The notes under the pieces were generated by a model, which worked only from the letters and a program-made list of their open reading frames with translations, had not been told where the DNA came from and did no database searches. A program made the position numbers and the translations under genes. DNA of 33,586 nucleotides, taken from Gnetum montanum. Its lineage: Eukaryota > Streptophyta > Gnetopsida > Gnetales > Gnetaceae. Below, piece by piece: positions 32,741 through 33,586 of this stretch (positions are counted from its first letter, which is position 1; each line of letters opens with the position of its first letter). The DNA lies in contig MNCI01006062.1 of assembly GCA_015680685.1 (NCBI GenBank), positions 762,219 through 795,804 of the forward strand. The letters are read 5' to 3'.

Positions 32741-33161
32741 CATCCGTTCCCACTTACCGGACACACCCTGAACTATGCAACTGTGGCTTACCAAACGCTA
32801 ATCGTTACTGGGATCACCACACGTAACGCAAGTGCTCGAAGTGGTCGTACTGAGGCACCTATTTAGCCTAAGTGTGATAAGCAGCCGATTCCTTAGCTAG
32901 CCGTACACACCCGTGGGTGCTCGTAACTAAGTCGTACTTATCACACGTTCTAGCCTAGCAATGAGTAGCCGATTCCTTGACTAGCCGTACACATTGGACT
33001 ACCACTGGGATTACCAAGCGCAGAATCCTGGAATACGCTACTGGGTTACCAAGCAGCCAATGCTCGTAATCAAGTCGTACTCATGCGTTGCGACAAGCAG
33101 CCGATTCCTTGACTAGCCGTACACGTCCGTAGACGCTCGTAATCAAGTCGTACTTGTGCGC
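32741..33161 (-). repeat. Array of four nested inverted-repeat modules with differing but complementary arms
   Basis: Module 1: CCACTT (32750) / AAGTGG (32839), inner TGTGG (32782) / CCACA (32817). Module 2: outer GTGTGATAAG (32872) / CTTATCACAC (32937), middle CTTAGCTA (32892) / TAACTAAG (32924, one mismatch), inner CACCC/GGGTG. Module 3: outer ATGAGTA (32961) / TACTCAT (33078), middle CTTGACTA (32976) / TAATCAAG (33067, one mismatch), inner CATTGG (32992) / CCAATG (33057). Module 4: outer ACAAG (33093) / CTTGT (33153), middle CTTGACTA (33108) / TAATCAAG (33140), inner CGTC (33124) / GACG (33132). Linkers are shared: AGCCGATTC before and GCCGTACAC after the middle left arm, GCTCG before and GTCGTAC after the middle right arm. 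The array lies downstream of the poly(A) signal in element orientation, hence in U5. Confidence 0.85.
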
Positions 33162-33226
33162 ACTAGGAAAGCAGTAAATAAACAACAATAAAACCATGTA
33201 CTGCAAGGTTTATCCAATCAAGTTCG

Positions 33227-33279
33227 TCTTTATTGCCGTACACAACTTGGGTTCAGGTTACAAGCTGCTCGAATAAAGA
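33227..33279 (-). promoter_or_regulatory. Poly(A) signal inside a perfect 8-bp inverted repeat (LTR D)
   Basis: TCTTTATT (33227-33234) and AATAAAGA (33272-33279) are exact inverse complements, so the transcript's AAUAAA would lie in one side of a stem. It follows the same linker pattern as the other modules (CCGTACAC after the left arm, GCTCG before the right arm). All four LTRs keep 7 or 8 bp of this stem. Confidence 0.75.
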
Positions 33280-33422
33280 GCCGTTCACTCTAGGACTCCT
33301 ACTGCGGGCACATGGGAAAAATTCTAACTCTGGAGTGATCAATCTGCCAGAGCTTCGCTACTTCTAGCCAGGATTGGGAAATGAGGGGAGTGCCGCCTCT
33401 TATTTATAGATATGGCGGCGGA

Positions 33423-33512
33423 CCGCGATATCGCGTACGTGATATCGTGTACGCGATATCGCATGGGATGTGATATCGCGGCGGCTGCAATATTGCGTAC
33501 GCGATATCGCGG
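33423..33512 (-). promoter_or_regulatory. U3 palindrome array of LTR D, 15 bp from the TATA box
   Basis: Perfect GCGATATCGC occurs at 33425-33434, 33453-33462 and 33501-33510, and the variant perfect palindrome GCAATATTGC at 33487-33496, with further near copies and GTAC spacers that are themselves palindromic (CGTACG). In element orientation the array fills most of the short U3 and ends 15 bp upstream of the TATA box, the place of proximal promoter elements. The binding factor is unknown. Confidence 0.8.
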
Positions 33513-33536
33513 CACAGTGCATGTCGTGTCTCATCA

Positions 33537-33586
33537 TACCCCCATGACTGAATGAAAACTCGTCCTCGAGTTCCTTACAATGATAT
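33537..33586 (-). mobile_element. Start of the internal region of the right-hand element
   Basis: TACCCCCATGACTGAATG, then CTCGTCCTCGAGTT, matches the sequence just inside LTR A (18520-18556) with few differences. It shows LTR D is not a solo LTR, and the element continues beyond the window. Confidence 0.8.

Larger units (their letters stand above)
32452..33536 (-). repeat. LTR D: longest and best-preserved LTR, 3' LTR of an element leaving the window
   Basis: Starts TGATGAGTGGCGAGG and ends TCTCATCA, followed by a purine tract (minus strand) and internal sequence matching 18520-18580, so the element body lies to the right of the window. It is 1085 bp, longer than LTR B or C, because about 300 bp (near 32860-33163) hold three extra hairpin modules. 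The minus strand has TATA CTATAAATA (33401-33409) and the poly(A) stem TCTTTATT (33227-33234) / AATAAAGA (33272-33279). Its CpG content is far less decayed than in LTR A and B, suggesting a younger copy. Confidence 0.9.

Noticed and set aside
32452-33536. LTR D as a second solo LTR
   Set aside because: The purine tract and internal sequence follow at 33537, so it belongs to an element continuing outside the window.
1-33586. tRNA, rRNA or snRNA genes
   Set aside because: No cloverleaf or conserved box sequence was recognised on either strand; the only tRNA-like string is the primer binding site at 25364-25382.

Overview
The window looks like a gene-poor, transposon-rich stretch of a seed-plant nuclear genome. 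Long AT-rich intergenic DNA, old LINE and Ty3-type LTR retrotransposon remains, a tRNA-Asp-type primer binding site and one spliced plant-specific gene (DUF1218 family) support this. A large-genome gymnosperm such as a conifer is my best guess, but that is inference. No RNA gene, CRISPR array or bacterial operon was seen.

Layout. 1-1870: no gene recognised. 1870-3420: decayed non-L1-type LINE reverse transcriptase, plus strand. About 4180-9600: nearly full-length but dead L1-type LINE, plus strand (ORF1 remnant, then endonuclease, reverse transcriptase and zinc-binding domain). 10000-12450: the only intact-looking host gene, three coding exons for a 189-residue four-helix membrane protein of the DUF1218 family; intron 1 carries a 128-bp tandem duplication. 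12450-17336: AT-rich intergenic DNA. 17337-17886: a 550-N assembly gap. 17887-26267: a minus-strand LTR retrotransposon with gag and a large transposon-protein/coiled-coil ORF but no recognisable pol. 26650-30050: a decayed plus-strand Ty3-type gag-protease. 30111-30960: a solo LTR of the same family as the 17.9-26.3 kb element, with a perfect 5-bp target duplication. 30966-32451: decayed DNA with coding-like minus-strand fragments. 32452-33586: another LTR of this family and the first bases of its internal region, running off the window.

The most unusual material is in the LTR family, seen four times (A 17887-18519, B 25384-26267, C 30111-30960, D 32452-33536). In element orientation (minus strand) each LTR has a short U3 with palindromes built on GCGATATCGC, a TATA box about 15 bp further on in the best copy, a poly(A) hexamer AATAAA inside an inverted-repeat stem, and then a series of nested inverted-repeat modules. 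Linker sequences between arms are conserved, whereas the arms differ from module to module and stay mostly complementary (CCACTT/AAGTGG, CTTAGCTA/TAACTAAG, CTTGATTA/TAATCAAG, CATTGG/CCAATG, TGTGG/CCACA, CCTTGG/CCAAGG). This covariation-like pattern suggests selected structure in the 5' leader RNA or an arm-swapping mechanism. In-frame stops in the element's two ORFs are overwhelmingly TAG, as expected if CAG codons decayed through CHG cytosine methylation.

Assembly caution: four single Ns are each flanked by direct copies of 42-59 bp, which look like unmerged contig overlaps. A 49-nt G-run next to another N is also suspect.
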